From contig NZ_CP107030.1 in NCBI RefSeq assembly GCF_027474825.1, positions 2,486,529-2,550,528 of the forward strand: a stretch of 64,000 nt of DNA. The letters are read 5' to 3'. This DNA comes from Maribacter halichondriae. GTDB lineage: Bacteria > Bacteroidota > Bacteroidia > Flavobacteriales > Flavobacteriaceae. Positions 9,680 through 19,513 of the stretch are shown here, piece by piece (the first letter of the stretch is position 1; the number at the start of each line of letters is the position of its first letter). Position numbers and translations under genes: made by a program. Under the pieces are notes generated by a model. It had not been told where the DNA came from, did no database searches, and saw only the letters and a list, made by a program, of their open reading frames with translations.

Positions 9680-10561
9680 ATGTCAACAGTAAAAGATTTG
9701 GCTGACTACCATGAATTGGTGTCGGATCTCTTTCGACTTCCGAAGACTACCGAGGAGTGGCAACAGTATCGTTTAAGCGACGAACAAGTTGCGCACTTCC
9801 ACGAATTCGGATATGTATCGGGGATTAAAATGTTGGATGAAGGCCAAGTAGAAACATTGCGAAACGAATTGGCGGAAATTGTTGACTCCGACCATCCGGG
9901 GCATCATTTGTTCTACGAATTCCATAGTAACGAATCAGAAGATCCGAACTCGGTTTTGTTCCATTCTTTGGGGCATTGGCGAATTACGCCCGGCTTTCAT
10001 GATGTGATATACAATCCAGCTTTTGTGATGGCGGCGCATCAATTGTTGGAGAATAAACCGGTGCGTTTTTGGCATGATCAACTATTCTGCAAACCTGCAA
10101 AACATGGAGGAGTCGTCGCATGGCATCAAGACTATTCGTACTGGACCCGCACCATCGCCATGCAGCATTTGACCTGTTGGACCGGTCTTGATGATGCTTC
10201 CGTCAAAAACGGCTGCTTACACTATATTCCCAAAAGCCATAAGTGGGGTTTGTTGGATGCCCCTTCTTTGGCCGGCGATATGAACGGCCTGATGGATTAC
10301 CTGAACGACGAACAGAAAGAACAATTTAAAAATCCGGTCGCCATTGAACTTAAAAAAGGATATGCAACATTTCACCATCCGTTAATGGTACACGGATCAT
10401 ACGAGAATAAATCGGAGATGAGCCGAAGGGCCTTTGTTTTAAATGTCTTTGCGGATGGCACCATTAGCAATACCGATGACGAACTTTTGGCGGGTGTGCC
10501 TAGTATCCCAAAAGGGCAAAAAATGGAGGGTAAATTTTTTCCGTTGATTTTTGACCATTGA
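9680..10561 (+). CDS. Phytanoyl-CoA dioxygenase (PhyH) family Fe(II)/2-oxoglutarate enzyme
   Basis: 293 residues with a PhyH-type jelly-roll. The iron ligands are visible: His149-x-Asp151 in VVAWHQDYSYW and His238 in HHPLMVHGS, with Arg249/Arg250 (SRRAF) placed to bind the 2-oxoglutarate carboxylate. PhyH proteins hydroxylate small molecules and can cause O- or N-demethylation, releasing formaldehyde. It is the last gene of a plus-strand trio with a class III-like alcohol dehydrogenase and an esterase. No signal peptide, so it probably acts in the cytoplasm. The substrate is unknown. It converges on the TIM-barrel isomerase gene at 10632. Confidence 0.87.
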   Translation: MSTVKDLADYHELVSDLFRLPKTTEEWQQYRLSDEQVAHFHEFGYVSGIKMLDEGQVETLRNELAEIVDSDHPGHHLFYEFHSNESEDPNSVLFHSLGHWRITPGFHDVIYNPAFVMAAHQLLENKPVRFWHDQLFCKPAKHGGVVAWHQDYSYWTRTIAMQHLTCWTGLDDASVKNGCLHYIPKSHKWGLLDAPSLAGDMNGLMDYLNDEQKEQFKNPVAIELKKGYATFHHPLMVHGSYENKSEMSRRAFVLNVFADGTISNTDDELLAGVPSIPKGQKMEGKFFPLIFDH

Positions 10562-10631
10562 TTTTAATGGGCAATCGAATTTTGAGTATGAAGTAATATG
10601 GTGTTTTGGCGGAAGTTTCAAAAGAATTCGT

Positions 10632-11507
10632 TCAGACTTCCAGCACCGATCGGATGTATTTATTATTGTGCAAATAGCTTTCGAACATATCTGCGTTTTC
10701 AGGTACGGCACTTTCTATTTGTACCCAACCTTCGTAGCCTATGTCATCCATGGCCTTTCGCACTTCCTCAAAATCGATGCGTCCTTTTCCCAATAAAAAA
10801 CCATTTTCCTTGGCGTGGAATTCACAGATATTATCGCCGCCCAATTGTCTTATTTCCTCATAAATATTATAACCCATTTTGTTCGAATTGGCCACATCGT
10901 AATATACTTTGACATTGGACGAATTGACCGAATCGATAATATGCATATGTTCCTCGGCATCGAGCCACGATTCGATACCCAGTACGATTCCATTATCTTC
11001 TGCTTTCGAAGCTACTTTTTTGAGCCTGCGAATGGTCTCTTTGGTGCCTTCGGGGTCGTTCTTTAAATCCCCATTATAAAAGAAGGCCAGTAAAACCACT
11101 TTGACCCCCATGGCGACTGCTACGTCGATACTATCGGAAACCCATTGTTCGGCCCTTGGGTCTGATTTATAGGGAATATTGTTCATCTCTCCAATAGCCA
11201 TTCCGCCGATCGATATATCATATTTTTCGCAGGCAGCTTTATAAGTCTGCTGTATTTTTTCTTCCCTCAGATGCATATCGTTGTCCAAAGTGCCCAAACT
11301 GATCTGTATGCCATCAAGTCCGATTTTGTGACCTACTTCCATTGCCTCGACGTTCGCCAATTGATTGATTGACCAATCGCAGGCCCCGATTTTAAAAAGT
11401 TTCGATGTTTCGGATGCAAATACGTCATAGGCACTCAGACAACTCAGGCCCAGAAGTCCAATAGACGATTTTAGCACATCTCTTCTTGTTATGTTGTTAT
11501 GATCCAT
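10632..11507 (-). CDS. Sugar phosphate isomerase/epimerase-like TIM barrel, Tat leader
   Basis: 291 residues. The leader NITRRDVLKSSIGLLGLSCL is a twin-arginine-type signal, so the enzyme is probably exported folded. The body is an AP-endonuclease-2-type TIM barrel (IGACDWSINQL..., HKIGLDGIQISLGT, CEFHAKENG, WVQIESAVPENADM), a family of metal-dependent sugar isomerases, epimerases and dehydratases. It is the distal gene of the minus-strand operon that begins with the MetE-like gene at 16356 and is 27 bases from the PVC-haem gene. Exported members often occur with Gfo/Idh and ThuA genes; the reaction is not known. Confidence 0.85.
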   Translation of the reverse strand: MDHNNITRRDVLKSSIGLLGLSCLSAYDVFASETSKLFKIGACDWSINQLANVEAMEVGHKIGLDGIQISLGTLDNDMHLREEKIQQTYKAACEKYDISIGGMAIGEMNNIPYKSDPRAEQWVSDSIDVAVAMGVKVVLLAFFYNGDLKNDPEGTKETIRRLKKVASKAEDNGIVLGIESWLDAEEHMHIIDSVNSSNVKVYYDVANSNKMGYNIYEEIRQLGGDNICEFHAKENGFLLGKGRIDFEEVRKAMDDIGYEGWVQIESAVPENADMFESYLHNNKYIRSVLEV

Positions 11508-11533
11508 ACTATGTTTTTTATGATCGGAACGTA

Positions 11534-14448
11534 TTAGACATCGGTCTTTTTCAAAGTCAAAAGGTAAGTTGTTAGGTCGGATAAATCTTTTTCGGTCAAG
11601 TCTAGAGCTTTTGCATCGGGCATAACACCTGTTTTCAATTTTGCCTTGCTCTCGATTTCATCAGGGGCGATTACAATTCGATTTCCGGTTACATCTTTTA
11701 AGACCGTGGTCTCGCCTTCCGATAAGAGAAAACCATAAAACGCTTGTCCCGCTTTGGTCTTTATCATTACGGGTTGGTATCCGAATACAATGGAGGTATT
11801 GGGGTTGACGATTGCATCCACCATGGCGGATGTATCAAATTTACCCCCTATATTGGATAAATTTGGACCGATATCGTTACCTCCCTTATCATTTTTATGA
11901 CATGAAGCACATTTAGCAGTGAACAAACTTTCGCCTTTGGTTAGGTCTCCTGTCAAGGTCAAAATTTTACTTTGTGAAAGTGCTCTTTTATTGGATTTTG
12001 AAAAATATCCCGAAGCGAGGGTCCGCACTTCTTGAAATGGATTTTCGAAAAGTGCCCCTGAAACATTTTGAATTATCTCTTTGGAAAGATGGTCATTTAC
12101 AGCCAGGGCAATCAGCAATCTTCCTCCGATTAGAGTACCTGCCATTTTTTTTCCGGCTTCAATTCTATCTTTCATTGATTTGGAAGCATCAAGAAGCGTT
12201 TCTTGTTGAGCGGTTATTTCTCCGGGAATTTCAAAAGTTATCCCTGCCTCGGAGTGCCAATCTCTCAGCGTATACCAATCATTTGTCTTTCTAAATCCTA
12301 CCCACCAGTTCGCCAATTCTTGAACTATTGGGTTTCCTTCTCCTTCTTGAGTTCCATCATGGCCGCGACGGCCTCCTTGTCATTGACAAACGCAAGGGCA
12401 TCGACAGCTCGTCTTTTTGAGTCATCGTCTGTACTTTTGGCCATGGCTCTTTCCTTTAAAGCAGTTACCGCCGATTTTGGATGCAAGCGCCAAACCAAGC
12501 TTGCAAATTTTTCAGACCATTCTACGGGATTTTCCGATTCGTTGGCAAGGAGTTCTTGATAGGCCATTTCTTCCTTTCCGTCTATTGCCATGCCCAAAGC
12601 TTCAAGGTACCAAGGATCGTTTCCGTCATAACCTTTATACAACGTTTTGATTACGGAGTTACTTTTCTCCCATGGAACATCTCTCAACGAGATGGCCACT
12701 TCGCGTCGTACCTCTTCGGCAGGGTCATTAGCTGCAATAGCTGCATACTTCAATACGGATTTTTCATCGTTTTTCAATGCCCGATAAGCGACTACCCTTA
12801 ATCTAGGGTCCGGTTCTTTTTTGAGGATATTTTCTACAGCGGCGATTCCCTTGTTGCCTAATTTTGATAATAGCCAAACGGCTCTGGCCTTGTGATATGG
12901 GTTATCCGATTCCAGGATTTTTTGCACTTCATTGACCGCCGCTTCGCCTTGTTTCTCCAATTTATTAAAACCAATGCTCCGCACGTTGATGGCTGGATTC
13001 AGCAATGCTGCAATTTGACCATCGGTGGAAGTCAAATCAATTTCAGGACTTTTTAGTTCTTTTCCTTTTGGGGTAAGCCGATAGATCCGCCCATACCCGA
13101 TGCTATCCATCATTTGGTGGCCCCCGACCACTGGATCGTACCAGTCAGAAATATATATGGCCCCATCGGTACCTACGGCTACGTCACTGGGGCGGAACCA
13201 TTTGCGTGTATCGCCATCGATTTCATGCCAGATATAACCTTCGGTCGATTCCTGCATTGAAGTGACCAAGTCCCTTCTTTTTAGGTCAAAACCGGCCCCT
13301 TTTTTGGCAGGTTGATAGGCAAAAATTACGTTTCGTCCCGCGTCGGCACTGAGCAGCATTCCCTGATATTCTGGGCCAAAGGCATCGCCTTCATACACTA
13401 CCACGCCTGTGGGAGAACCTGCGCCGGTATTATCCCCTGCGGGCATAACTCCGGGTTCGTCTTGATGCCAATGGGCCGAAAAAATTTCTTGATCAGGTTT
13501 TTTATCTGCTTGCCAAGTGCGTTTGCCATTGGCGCTGAAATAACCCGCGTTGCCGCCTTCCATAATCCATGTTACACGGCAGGTAACGACCTGATCGTCA
13601 TTGTCATTTTGCCACATATTGCCGTACGAGTCCAAAGCCACTTCATAGGAATTTCTAAAATTATGGCCCAACACTTCGAGACCGGTACCATCTTTTTTCA
13701 TGCGTAAGGCTAGTCCGCCCACCCAAATACGGCCGTCATCGCTGACCTGTGCCGGTTCGTTTTTGTCGTTGTATGGGGTTCCACCTGTGTAGACACTGCC
13801 GGAGCGTAAATTCCAGCCTGCCTTGTCAGTCACTTGGTGAGGGCCTGCATTTCCTGTATTGAAGTAATATCTGCCATCGGGTCCAACAATAAGTGAATGT
13901 AAACTATGGTCATGGTCAAAACCCCCGAAACCAGTAAGGAACACTTCCTTTTTATCGGGAGTGTCATCCCCATCTTCATCAGTGTACACAATCAAATTGG
14001 GTGCACAGGAAACGAATATTTTATTGCCGACCACCGCAATACCCATTGGGGCGACTAGATCTTTATCTTGCACGAACACTTTGGACGAATCGCTAATGCC
14101 ATCACCATCAGTATCCTCCAAAATCATGACGCGATCGCCATCTTCGAAATTCAACCGTTTTTCAGGGTCATTGTTGAAATCGCGATAATTCACGGCCTCA
14201 GTTACCCAAATTCTTCCTTTGGCATCCACATCCATATTCGTGGGGTTGTAGAGTGAAGGAGATTCTGCCCATAAAGAAACTTCCCATCCTTCGGGGATGC
14301 TGAAATCATTTTCTACCGTCGTCTCGAAATCTAGTTTAGGAGTTACATATTCGGTATTTCTCGAATCCTTACATCCAGAAACGATTCCGAATAAAATAAA
14401 TAACGCTAATGTCACGCTATTATTCATGTTCGGTTTTTTTATTGTCAT
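11534..14448 (-). CDS. PVC-type haem-binding lipoprotein with beta-propeller, HEAT-like and cytochrome c parts; apparent frameshift
   Basis: Large exported protein, about 971 residues after correction. The start at 14448 gives a KK-charged signal ending in the lipobox IVSGC; an ATG at 14427 would lack charge. N-terminal blocks (FSIPEGWEVSLWAESP, WVTEAVNYRDF, DGISDSSKVF) define the membrane-bound dehydrogenase/PVC propeller, followed by helical repeats (NVRSIGFNKLEKQG, ARAVWLLSKLG). The first frame ends at 12325 after ELKKEKETQ. One missing A in the AAA at 12333-12335 restores ENPIVQELANWW, and the C-terminal part carries CASCH at about two thirds of its length, a class I haem c site. It probably passes electrons from sugar oxidation. 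Likely a sequence error, not decay. Confidence 0.85.
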
Positions 14449-14455
14449 AGTTCTA

Positions 14456-15307
14456 TTATTTACTGTGACCAAAATATTCCCCTCCTTTAAGTACGTTATA
14501 ACCTTGTGCCTTTTTTTCGGCCTCATCGATAAAATCGTTCACATCTGCCGTATTAAAGGTAAACATATCATAATGACAAGGAATCACATAATTCGCATTA
14601 ATGGCCTTGCCTAATTCAACAGCTTCCCTACAGTTGAGATTGCCGGCTACCTTTCTTTCAGGCTTGTTTCCGTTTATGGGAAGTAAAGCAACATCAACAT
14701 TGAAGGGTTTCAATAAATCGACCATGCCGTCATACCATAGTGTATCACCGCTATGATAAATGGAATATTCCCCGAATCTGATGACAAAGCCCATGAATTT
14801 ACAGTTGCCATTTTCATCTCGGGCCAGTTCATTGTGTTTGGACGGGATTCCGACGAAAGTGAATCCGTTATTAGTAAAGGTCAACCCATCGTTCATTCCT
14901 ATGGGGAAATCGAGGTCACAACCTACCCGGTTTGCCACAAATTCACGATTGGCTTCGGGGATAATAAATTTTATATCAGGATTATTTTTTAAAATAGGAA
15001 TTAGCGTCTCCGCATCCAAATGATCCGTATGATTGTGACTTGATGTCACTAAGGAAATATTCTTAAGTAGTTCAGGTCGCACTACCAATTCGCTCATACG
15101 AACATGTGGCTTTTCGGTTTCCGAATATTTTTTGGTAAGGGAATCGGAAAGATAGGGGTCGATTAAAACGCGCTTACCATTCCATTGCAAGAGATACCCG
15201 CTCTGCCCCAGCCACCACAACCGAAAACCCTCTTTTTCATTCAGAAACGAATCCATTTCTTCAATAAGCGTATCATCTTTTTTGAAAGCAGGAATCAGAG
15301 TGTTCAT
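14456..15307 (-). CDS. UlaG-like metallo-beta-lactamase-fold hydrolase
   Basis: 283-residue MBL-fold enzyme without signal peptide. Metal ligands are His91-x-His93-x-Asp95-His96 (HNHTDH), a further His in SIYHSGDTLWYDG (the second-metal Asp is in SGDT) and His in VIPCHYDMF. The organisation is like UlaG, the L-ascorbate-6-phosphate lactonase branch, so lactone or phosphoester hydrolysis of a sugar acid is likely. Its ATG at 15307 overlaps the stop of the MetE-like gene (TTATGA), implying coupling, and the PVC-haem gene starts 8 bases after its stop. Substrate unknown; UlaG-like is a family statement. Confidence 0.85.
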   Translation of the reverse strand: MNTLIPAFKKDDTLIEEMDSFLNEKEGFRLWWLGQSGYLLQWNGKRVLIDPYLSDSLTKKYSETEKPHVRMSELVVRPELLKNISLVTSSHNHTDHLDAETLIPILKNNPDIKFIIPEANREFVANRVGCDLDFPIGMNDGLTFTNNGFTFVGIPSKHNELARDENGNCKFMGFVIRFGEYSIYHSGDTLWYDGMVDLLKPFNVDVALLPINGNKPERKVAGNLNCREAVELGKAINANYVIPCHYDMFTFNTADVNDFIDEAEKKAQGYNVLKGGEYFGHSK

Positions 15308-16356
15308 AACGATTCTCTCACTTTTTTGGCCCCGGCCACCATATTGATCAATTTTTGGCGTGAGGCCCAGCGTGCTGTCTGGCTCAATCCGCAATCGGGT
15401 GCGACGGATAATTTTTCTGCAGGCACATACTTTAGGCAGCGGTTAATCCGCTCAACAACATCTTCTGGAGATTCGATATAGTAATTCTTGACGTCGATAA
15501 TCCCAACGGCTACGTTCATCTTTTCGGCGAAGGGAGCCAACAATTCGATTTCGGCAAACTCACGGTTCGCCATTTCAATATGTATTTCATCCACATCCAT
15601 ATTCAAAAAGTCGGGAAGCATAGGTTTGATACTTCGATACCCAACTGGTCGTCCTTTGAAATTACCAAAGCATAAATGGGTGCTGAGGTTGCATTTTCCT
15701 TTGATGGTTTTTACGGTGCGGTTGAAAATATCTACAAATCGTTTTGTATCGGCTTTGTAGGCATAGCAACTCATAGAGGGTTCATCGACGGTAATTTCGG
15801 TACATCCTGCGGCAACCAAGGCCTCGAGTTCGCGACTGATAATCGGTAATAGCGCTTCGGTTATTTCGTAACGGTCTTTGTATGTATCGTTCGGTAGCAA
15901 ACGTCCTGATAAAGTATAAGGTCCGGGAATACTTGCCTTTAAGGTCGGGCCATTTGGCGCCAACTTTTTGAGCCGTTCAAATTCTTTGACCGCACCGAGT
16001 CCGTTCGGCGCTTCCAATTTGCCAACGATATTGTTTTTGCCCCTTTGGTCATGTGCTGGTGGTCCATATAATCGAGTGCTTGAGGTATTATTTTCGATAC
16101 CGTTTATAAATCCATAGAAGGAAAGATTGAAATCCAACCGTGTCTGCTCCCCATCGGTTATGACATCGAGACCAGCCGTTGTCTGATCATGGATTGCAGC
16201 GATAACGGCATCTTCGATAGCTTCCTCGATATCGGCAGCTCCTAATTTATCCAGATTTTGAGAAACGAATTCTAGCCATCCTGGAAAAGGGTAACTCCCT
16301 ACGACCGTTGTTCTGATTGGAGTTTTATTCATTATTGATGATTTTTTCATACCCAT
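15304..16356 (-). CDS. Cobalamin-independent methionine synthase (MetE) C-terminal-domain protein
   Basis: 350-residue stand-alone version of the MetE catalytic barrel; it lacks the N-terminal half of classical MetE. The start of the domain, TTVVGSYPFPGW, and the conserved ITDGEQTR, KASIPGPYTL, VDEPSM and zinc-ligand regions HLCFGN and PDCGLSQ are all visible, so it should hold zinc and activate a thiol for methyl transfer. Alternative starts exist at 16350 and 16332. It is the first gene of an operon with a UlaG-like hydrolase, a PVC-haem protein and a TIM-barrel isomerase, unusual company for a methionine enzyme. Methyl transfer from a methylated catabolic substrate is possible. It is divergent from gntR and probably GntR-controlled. 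Confidence 0.85.
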   Translation of the reverse strand: MGMKKSSIMNKTPIRTTVVGSYPFPGWLEFVSQNLDKLGAADIEEAIEDAVIAAIHDQTTAGLDVITDGEQTRLDFNLSFYGFINGIENNTSSTRLYGPPAHDQRGKNNIVGKLEAPNGLGAVKEFERLKKLAPNGPTLKASIPGPYTLSGRLLPNDTYKDRYEITEALLPIISRELEALVAAGCTEITVDEPSMSCYAYKADTKRFVDIFNRTVKTIKGKCNLSTHLCFGNFKGRPVGYRSIKPMLPDFLNMDVDEIHIEMANREFAEIELLAPFAEKMNVAVGIIDVKNYYIESPEDVVERINRCLKYVPAEKLSVAPDCGLSQTARWASRQKLINMVAGAKKVRESL

Positions 16357-16400
16357 GCAGATGGGAATATGTTTTCAATAACTCTCGTATTTGAGTCAAG

Positions 16401-16450
16401 CTAAAGTAACCAAAACAACTTGTATGTACAAGTAATAATCCCTACATTTC
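16401..16450. promoter_or_regulatory. Divergent promoters with shared GntR-type operator
   Basis: ACTTGTATGTACAAGT at 16418-16433 is an inverted repeat with perfect 7-base arms and a 2-base centre. Rightwards, its TTG (16420-16422) is followed after 20 bases by TACATTTC (16443-16450), a near match to the Bacteroidota -7 element TAnnTTTG, ahead of gntR. Leftwards, the opposite TTG (CAA at 16429-16431) is 20 bases from TACTTTAG (CTAAAGTA at 16401-16408), ahead of the MetE-like operon. A bound repressor would cover both -33 elements. A 20-base version of the same palindrome is found at 40632-40651. Confidence 0.65.
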
Positions 16451-16488
16451 ACAAACCTCTATCGCGAAGAATTTTCATTTGAATTGTC

Positions 16489-17211
16489 ATGAAATCCGAA
16501 AAAACCACAACAAAAAAATACCTGACCATTCAGGATTATATCAAGAAGAGAATCCAAACTGGAAAATTTCCGGTAGGGAGTTATTTGCCTTCCGAAAATG
16601 AAATCTGTAATCGGTTTAAAACAACGAGGACCACAGTACGCAGAGCTTTGGACGAATTGTTGAAAGAAGGTTTCATCGAAAAGGAACACGGCAGGGGAAG
16701 CAAAGTCATCGAACGGGGAAATTCACTGGGACTATTAACGGTAAAAGGTTTTTCTGGCTCGATAGATTATGAGGTTCAGACGATAGTTACTACACACCCA
16801 AAGATTATAAAGTGGGATCCGGTAATCGCTTTTCCATTGACAAATGATGAAAAAAAATCGCAATGTGTCTATTTTCAACGCGTCAGGAACATCAATAATC
16901 TACCAGTAGTATTAGAGAATAATTGGTATTCGCTCGATGCTTTGCAATTCATAAAGGCAGACGAATTTGTCGAAGGTTCTTTTTTTAAGACTTTGAGTCA
17001 AAAACACCTGATCGAGATTATGGGCGCCGACCAAGAATTAAGGTCAATACCGGCATCGAAAGAAGTTGCTAAAAAACTGCAAATCAAAATCGGAAATCCG
17101 ATTCTTCATATTTCGGTCAGGTTTCGAACGAGCAAACCCGGTCTCAATCTGTACGGCGATTTGTATTGTAATACGACTGAATATCCGATTCGGAACAGTT
17201 TTTTTCTTTAG
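16489..17211 (+). CDS. GntR family transcriptional regulator (HutC/UTRA type)
   Basis: 240 residues. Residues about 8-75 are a GntR winged helix (IQDYIKKRI, LPSENEICNRF, TTVRRALDELLKEGFI, GRGSKV); about 95-235 form a UTRA effector domain that usually binds a sugar or sugar phosphate. It is divergent from the MetE-like operon and has the palindrome ACTTGTATGTACAAGT over its own -33 element, so autorepression and repression of the divergent operon are likely. The matching palindrome at 40632-40651 suggests that it also controls the SDR-FAH-lactate dehydrogenase operon and the divergent sugar genes there. Effector unknown; an aldonate or keto-deoxy acid is a reasonable guess. Confidence 0.9.
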   Translation: MKSEKTTTKKYLTIQDYIKKRIQTGKFPVGSYLPSENEICNRFKTTRTTVRRALDELLKEGFIEKEHGRGSKVIERGNSLGLLTVKGFSGSIDYEVQTIVTTHPKIIKWDPVIAFPLTNDEKKSQCVYFQRVRNINNLPVVLENNWYSLDALQFIKADEFVEGSFFKTLSQKHLIEIMGADQELRSIPASKEVAKKLQIKIGNPILHISVRFRTSKPGLNLYGDLYCNTTEYPIRNSFFL

Positions 17212-17223
17212 AGCGTCGGGTAT

Positions 17224-18141
17224 TTATTTTTTGCCAATGGGGGAATCATCACATTTTAGATCCCCGACCACATATTGCAATCCATCCAAAAAGAATTGAA
17301 GTAGTTCGGGATTGTTCATACTTTGGGCATTGTGTGACGGAGACGAATAGAAAACCCTGCCTTTACCATGTCTTTTAATCCATGAAACATAGATGACTTT
17401 TTCTGGCACTTCTTGCTTTAAACCTTCCAATTTATCAACTTCCATATATAGCAAAGGCCTAAAATTGTAATCGAAATAAGCATTCTTAAAAAAATAAGGT
17501 TCGTCAACATGGGTAAGTCCCTTTCCTTGAAAAGCCTTTACCAAAGGGTGCTTTGGATCCACTTCCTTTATATGAATTTCCTGTTGTTTGGGGTGGTAAT
17601 CAAAACTACCGCCGGTCATTTTGCTAAAAGGTATCGAATTGTTCTGAACCGTAATGGCACCGTGCATTATCATCAAACCGCCACCTTGCTCGACAAAGGT
17701 CATCATATTTGCTTCGTATTGGGGAGCAAGCCTCTTAATTTTGGCATCCGATAGCGATGTATTCTGTCGAAGCAAATCGGAAAAAAGATCTCTTTCAGGT
17801 CCACTGGGGTTGCAATTGTTGAAAACGACGGCATCATATTTTTCAAGGTTTTCTTTTTCAAAATTTTCGATATCATATCCAATATGCATTTCAAAAACGC
17901 CCGATTTTTTGCCCAAGATTTTTAGCATTTCCACATTATGTGGAATGGTCCAATGGTCATAACCAGTAGCTTTCGAGAAAACTAGAACTTTCTTTTTTGA
18001 GACATTTTTGACAGTGGGTTCCGAAGGGGAGAGGCTCTCGATTTTTGCAAGCCATTCATCGGTAATTTCAATAGGTGACATGTCTTGTGCCAGTACAATG
18101 TGCGATATAATTAAGAGGAAAAGAAGAAGAATATTTTTCAT
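17224..18141 (-). CDS. ThuA domain protein, secreted
   Basis: 305 residues with a clear N-terminal signal peptide (KNILLLFLLIISHIVLA). The ThuA fold, a class I glutamine-amidotransferase-like domain, is shown by KVLVFSKATGYDHWTI, YDAVVFNNC, GGGLMIMHGA and the late WIKRHGKGRVFYSSPSHN. ThuA proteins are found with Gfo/Idh dehydrogenases and TIM-barrel isomerases in sugar-oxidation clusters; a role with keto-sugars or trehalose has been proposed for the family, but the catalytic activity is uncertain. It converges on gntR (12-base gap) and diverges from the DUF6807 gene. Confidence 0.87.
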   Translation of the reverse strand: MKNILLLFLLIISHIVLAQDMSPIEITDEWLAKIESLSPSEPTVKNVSKKKVLVFSKATGYDHWTIPHNVEMLKILGKKSGVFEMHIGYDIENFEKENLEKYDAVVFNNCNPSGPERDLFSDLLRQNTSLSDAKIKRLAPQYEANMMTFVEQGGGLMIMHGAITVQNNSIPFSKMTGGSFDYHPKQQEIHIKEVDPKHPLVKAFQGKGLTHVDEPYFFKNAYFDYNFRPLLYMEVDKLEGLKQEVPEKVIYVSWIKRHGKGRVFYSSPSHNAQSMNNPELLQFFLDGLQYVVGDLKCDDSPIGKK

Positions 18142-18241
18142 GACAAAGCATTAATGACCCACTGATTTTTGTTTTGATTCAACCGCAAGTTTAAGAGAAC
18201 CCCGATTATATCAAAAGGATTTGTAAATTAACACATATATT

Positions 18242-19498
18242 TTGTATCCTCTAACAATTAATAGTACTAAACAAATCAAGACCAAACTTTACATAATTCT
18301 AACTTTTTGTCTTTTTCTTTTTACGTGTTGTAATAAAGAAACATACCGTTTTGAAATTCAGGAGGACGGCGGATTTTTGCAATCCGGCCCAGTGTCAATA
18401 GAAATCAAGGATTTGGAAGATAAAAATCTTGAAAAACTCACCTTGATACAAAATGGAAAGTCCGTGCGATTCCAAATAAAAGATGATAAAGTCTGGTTCG
18501 TTCACAATCCGGAAAACGGAAATTTGTACAGTATCGAGGAAGCTTCCAACAAAACAGTGGATGCCAAAGCCTTAGATACACAAAAAAAAGACGGTAGCCT
18601 TCAACTCATAGCCGATAAAAAACCTCTATTAAGTTATCGATACGAGATGACCTATCCGCCCGTAGGAGTGGATTCCATTTTCAAAAAGTCCGGGTATATT
18701 CATCCTATTTTGACTCCAAAAGGAGATACATTGACACGAATTCAACCCCACGACCACTATCATCATTACGGACTTTGGGGTCCTTGGACCCATACACGAA
18801 TCGACACCATGAGAGTAGATTTTTGGAACCTAGGCGAAGGCATGGGTACCGTACTTTTCAAAGAATTTAAGAATACTGTTTCGGGCAATGTGTTCTCATC
18901 ATTCACGGCCGAACAAGAACATATTGATTTCAAGACAAAAGGAAGTCCGCAAGTGGCACTCAACGAAGATTTGACGATCAATCTGTGGGATTTGGGCCTA
19001 ACCGATAGGTATATGTTCGATTACACGACAAGTTTTAGTTCCCCTTTGGAAAATGGTATTCTCTTCGAAGCCTATCGCTATGGCGGTGGAATCGGCTTAC
19101 GTTTCAATGAACGCTGGAAAGCGGATAATTGTACCGTTCTGACTTCCGAAGGAAACGACCGATTGACCGCAGATGGTACAAATGCGCGATGGTGCATCGT
19201 AAGTGGCGTATCATCGGACGGCCAAGGCACGAATGGTATACTATTCATGAGCCATCCCGAAAATAGAATGCATCCCGAACCAATGCGTATATGGCCCATC
19301 GATGCCAATGAGGGCAGGGGGGACATGTTTTTTGAATTCTGTCCTATCCGACACGAACAATGGAAGATAGAACCCAATAGGGAATATGAACTCAATTACA
19401 GAATGGTGGTCTTTGATGGCGAGTTAAGCGCAGAAGAAGCCGAGGCCTATTGGCAGGCCTTTGCAAAATTTCCGGAAGCAAAAAGAATAGAGAATTAA
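18242..19498 (+). CDS. DUF6807 (PmoA-like) family lipoprotein
   Basis: Up to 418 residues. No ATG precedes the signal sequence; the frame begins after a TAA at 18224-18226 and the first good start is TTG at 18242. The signal YIILTFCLFLFTCC gives a lipobox near LFTC. The body has the DUF6807 hallmarks, HDHYHHYGLWGPWTH (metal- or substrate-type histidines), a central GGIGLRFNERW and C-terminal FFEFCPIRHEQW. The family is common in polysaccharide and sugar-oxidation loci of Bacteroidota and Planctomycetota, with unknown function. It is followed by two Gfo/Idh genes on the same strand, probably one operon. The start is uncertain. Confidence 0.8.
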   Translation: MYPLTINSTKQIKTKLYIILTFCLFLFTCCNKETYRFEIQEDGGFLQSGPVSIEIKDLEDKNLEKLTLIQNGKSVRFQIKDDKVWFVHNPENGNLYSIEEASNKTVDAKALDTQKKDGSLQLIADKKPLLSYRYEMTYPPVGVDSIFKKSGYIHPILTPKGDTLTRIQPHDHYHHYGLWGPWTHTRIDTMRVDFWNLGEGMGTVLFKEFKNTVSGNVFSSFTAEQEHIDFKTKGSPQVALNEDLTINLWDLGLTDRYMFDYTTSFSSPLENGILFEAYRYGGGIGLRFNERWKADNCTVLTSEGNDRLTADGTNARWCIVSGVSSDGQGTNGILFMSHPENRMHPEPMRIWPIDANEGRGDMFFEFCPIRHEQWKIEPNREYELNYRMVVFDGELSAEEAEAYWQAFAKFPEAKRIEN

Positions 19499-19513
19499 AT
19501 AGAAAACGAAGAT

